From Streptosporangiaceae bacterium (GTDB lineage Bacteria > Actinomycetota > Actinomycetes > Streptosporangiales > Streptosporangiaceae), in assembly GCA_030041195.1 (NCBI GenBank), contig JASHOI010000755.1, positions 1 to 5,897 of the forward strand: a DNA stretch of 5,897 nt. The letters run 5' to 3'. The position numbers were made by a program, and so were the translations under genes. Below, piece after piece: positions 4,865 through 5,897 of the stretch. Each line of letters opens with the position of its first letter. The stretch's first letter is position 1. The notes under the pieces were generated by a model. It searched no databases. It saw only the letters and a list, made by a program, of their open reading frames with translations, and was not told the DNA's origin.

Positions 4865-4926
4865 GTCGCCTACGCTAAAGACGATACTGGACAGTTTCCG
4901 TCCGCTATTTTGGGAAAATTACTGGC
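4865..4926. promoter_or_regulatory. Divergent promoter/operator region with inverted repeats
   Basis: The 62 bp between the SDR (minus) and WYL regulator (+) starts hold several short symmetric elements. They are ACTG-GA-CAGT (4886-4895), GGAC...GTCC (4889-4892 and 4900-4903), TTTCC...GGAAA (4895-4899 and 4913-4917) and the perfect ATTTT-GGG-AAAAT (4907-4919), which ends 7 bp before the regulator's GTG. The patch around 4907-4919 is strikingly A+T-rich for this DNA. TGGACA at 4888-4893 is a near -35 match, but no -10 hexamer sits at the right spacing, so I do not place promoters. The layout fits an operator through which the regulator controls itself and the SDR-VOC operon. Confidence 0.55.
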
Positions 4927-5895
4927 GTGGCCAAACCCATCGCCCGCGTCCTGGCGCTGCTCGGCATCCTCCAGGCCGGCGGCACCCGTACCTTGCGCGA
5001 ACTCTCTGACCGGCTGGAGGTCGACGAGCGGACGGTCCGGCGCTACGTCCACCACCTGCTCGACCTCGGCGTGCCGGTGGAGTCCGTTCGCGGGCGGTAC
5101 GGCGGTTACCGGCTGACACCCGGCTACCGGCTGCCGCCGCTGATGTTCACCGACGATGAGGCGGTCGCCGTGCTCCTTGGCCTGATCGGGACGCGGCGCG
5201 CGGCACTGCAGCCGGACGCCGCGATCGCCGTCGAGAGCGCTACGGCCAAGGTGCAACGGGTGCTGCCGCGCGCCCTCGCCAGCCGGCTCGACGCCATTGT
5301 GGCCGCGACCTCCCACGCGGACCAGGGCCGCAACCCGGTGACCCCGGAGACGGGAGTGCTGCTCGCCGTCGCCGAAGCCGCTGTCCAGCGCCGGCCGCTC
5401 GCCATCACCTACCGCGACGAGAAGGGCCGGTCCACCGAGCGGGTGCTCGAACCGTACGGTGTCGTCGCCCTCCGCGGGCGGTGGTACGCCACCGGACTCG
5501 ACTCACGCAGCGGCCAGGTGCGCTCCTTCCGGCTGGACCGGGTCGCGCACGCGGCCGTCCAGGAGGGGCAGTTCTCGGTGCCGGGCGGGTTCGACCCGGC
5601 GGCGTACGTGGTGGAGGCGGTCTCGGGGGCGTCGTACCGGCACGCGGTCTCGGTGCGGGTCCAGGGCAGCGAGCGGGTGGTGCGGATGCGGATGCCCGGA
5701 TCGATCGCCGTCATCGAGCCGATCGACTCCGAACCCGGGTGGGTGCGGGTGCGATGGCGGGCTGAGCGGCTCGACTGGGTCCCGTCGGTCCTTGCCGGGC
5801 TCGACCGCCCGTTCGTCATCGAGGAGCCGGACGAGCTGCGCGAGCGTGTGCGGACGCTGGCAGGACAACTCGCATCGTGGGCCGAAGCGCGGTGA
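4927..5895 (+). CDS. HTH/WYL-domain transcriptional regulator (YafY family)
   Basis: At 322 aa it is full length for this actinobacterial family. The N-terminal winged HTH covers about 1-65: an ARVLALLGILQAGG helix, recognition region LEVDERTVRRYVHHLLDLG, and wing SVRGRYGGYRLTPGYRLPPL. A helical linker (75-155) follows. The WYL domain (about 155-225) has ITYRD, the Arg-rich strand, GRWYATGLDSRSG (184-196) and VRSFRLDRV. A C-terminal WCX-like extension runs to the end, with RVRWRAERLDWVPSVLAGL. The name-giving W-Y-L triplet reads W186-Y187-A188. WYL domains bind small molecules or nucleic acids, and such regulators usually act on adjacent genes. The GTG start at 4927 gives the typical MAKP-A-RVLALL opening but has no clear Shine-Dalgarno sequence at normal distance. 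Regulation of the divergent SDR-VOC pair and of itself is inferred from position and the operator-like repeats. Confidence 0.93.
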   Translation: MAKPIARVLALLGILQAGGTRTLRELSDRLEVDERTVRRYVHHLLDLGVPVESVRGRYGGYRLTPGYRLPPLMFTDDEAVAVLLGLIGTRRAALQPDAAIAVESATAKVQRVLPRALASRLDAIVAATSHADQGRNPVTPETGVLLAVAEAAVQRRPLAITYRDEKGRSTERVLEPYGVVALRGRWYATGLDSRSGQVRSFRLDRVAHAAVQEGQFSVPGGFDPAAYVVEAVSGASYRHAVSVRVQGSERVVRMRMPGSIAVIEPIDSEPGWVRVRWRAERLDWVPSVLAGLDRPFVIEEPDELRERVRTLAGQLASWAEAR

Positions 5896-5897
5896 CC

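Noticed and set aside
4235..5116. + strand frame of 293 aa across the SDR gene
   Set aside because: It is a shadow of the SDR gene on the opposite strand, where all catalytic motifs are intact; the Ala/Gly/Val/Asp-rich product is a codon-bias artefact.
1..5897. CRISPR array, retron, riboswitch or other RNA genes
   Set aside because: No regularly spaced repeats and no recognisable structured RNA beyond the two tRNA segments were found on either strand by eye.

Overview
The window looks like an actinomycete chromosome. The right half is very G+C-rich by eye, the start codons include GTG, and the gene types (WYL regulator, SDR, VOC protein) are common in Streptomyces and its relatives. The genus cannot be settled from the sequence alone.

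Left region (1-2033). Position 1 falls at the anticodon loop of a tRNA on the + strand. The anticodon CGC, the U70 of a G3.U70 pair and discriminator A73 point to tRNA-Ala, and a strong hairpin terminator follows. The same 44-base tRNA 3' half recurs at 1989-2032 with two mismatches. A direct repeat running from anticodon loop to 3' end is the classic mark of tyrosine-integrase insertion into a tRNA gene, so 1-2033 reads as a small integrated element or the remnant of one. No integrase is visible. The interior is clearly lower in G+C than the right half. It holds an unrecognised protein of about 241 aa on the minus strand, an antibiotic-biosynthesis-monooxygenase-like (ABM) gene on the minus strand, and a broken + strand gene start. 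The broken start encodes an N-terminal motif also found in the 241-aa protein.

Middle region (2034-3632). This is a junkyard of broken genes. It contains the C-terminal remnant of an IS5-type transposase, split over two frames and lying against the second tRNA copy. Next come an intact-looking orphan ORF of 172 aa and a DJ-1/PfpI-family gene that has lost its N-terminal part. It suggests repeated insertion and deletion on the outer side of the element.

Right region (3633-5897). This is ordinary, well-kept chromosome. An SDR oxidoreductase and a VOC (glyoxalase-fold) protein form a likely two-gene minus-strand operon. A WYL-domain HTH regulator is divergently transcribed from the SDR across a 62-bp gap rich in short inverted repeats. 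The simplest reading is that the regulator controls itself and the SDR-VOC pair in response to a small ligand.

The most unusual content is the att-flanked segment: a mini-island with no visible mobility gene, an unidentified cargo protein, and two divergent genes sharing an N-terminal module. I did not find anything that can be firmly called a new system.
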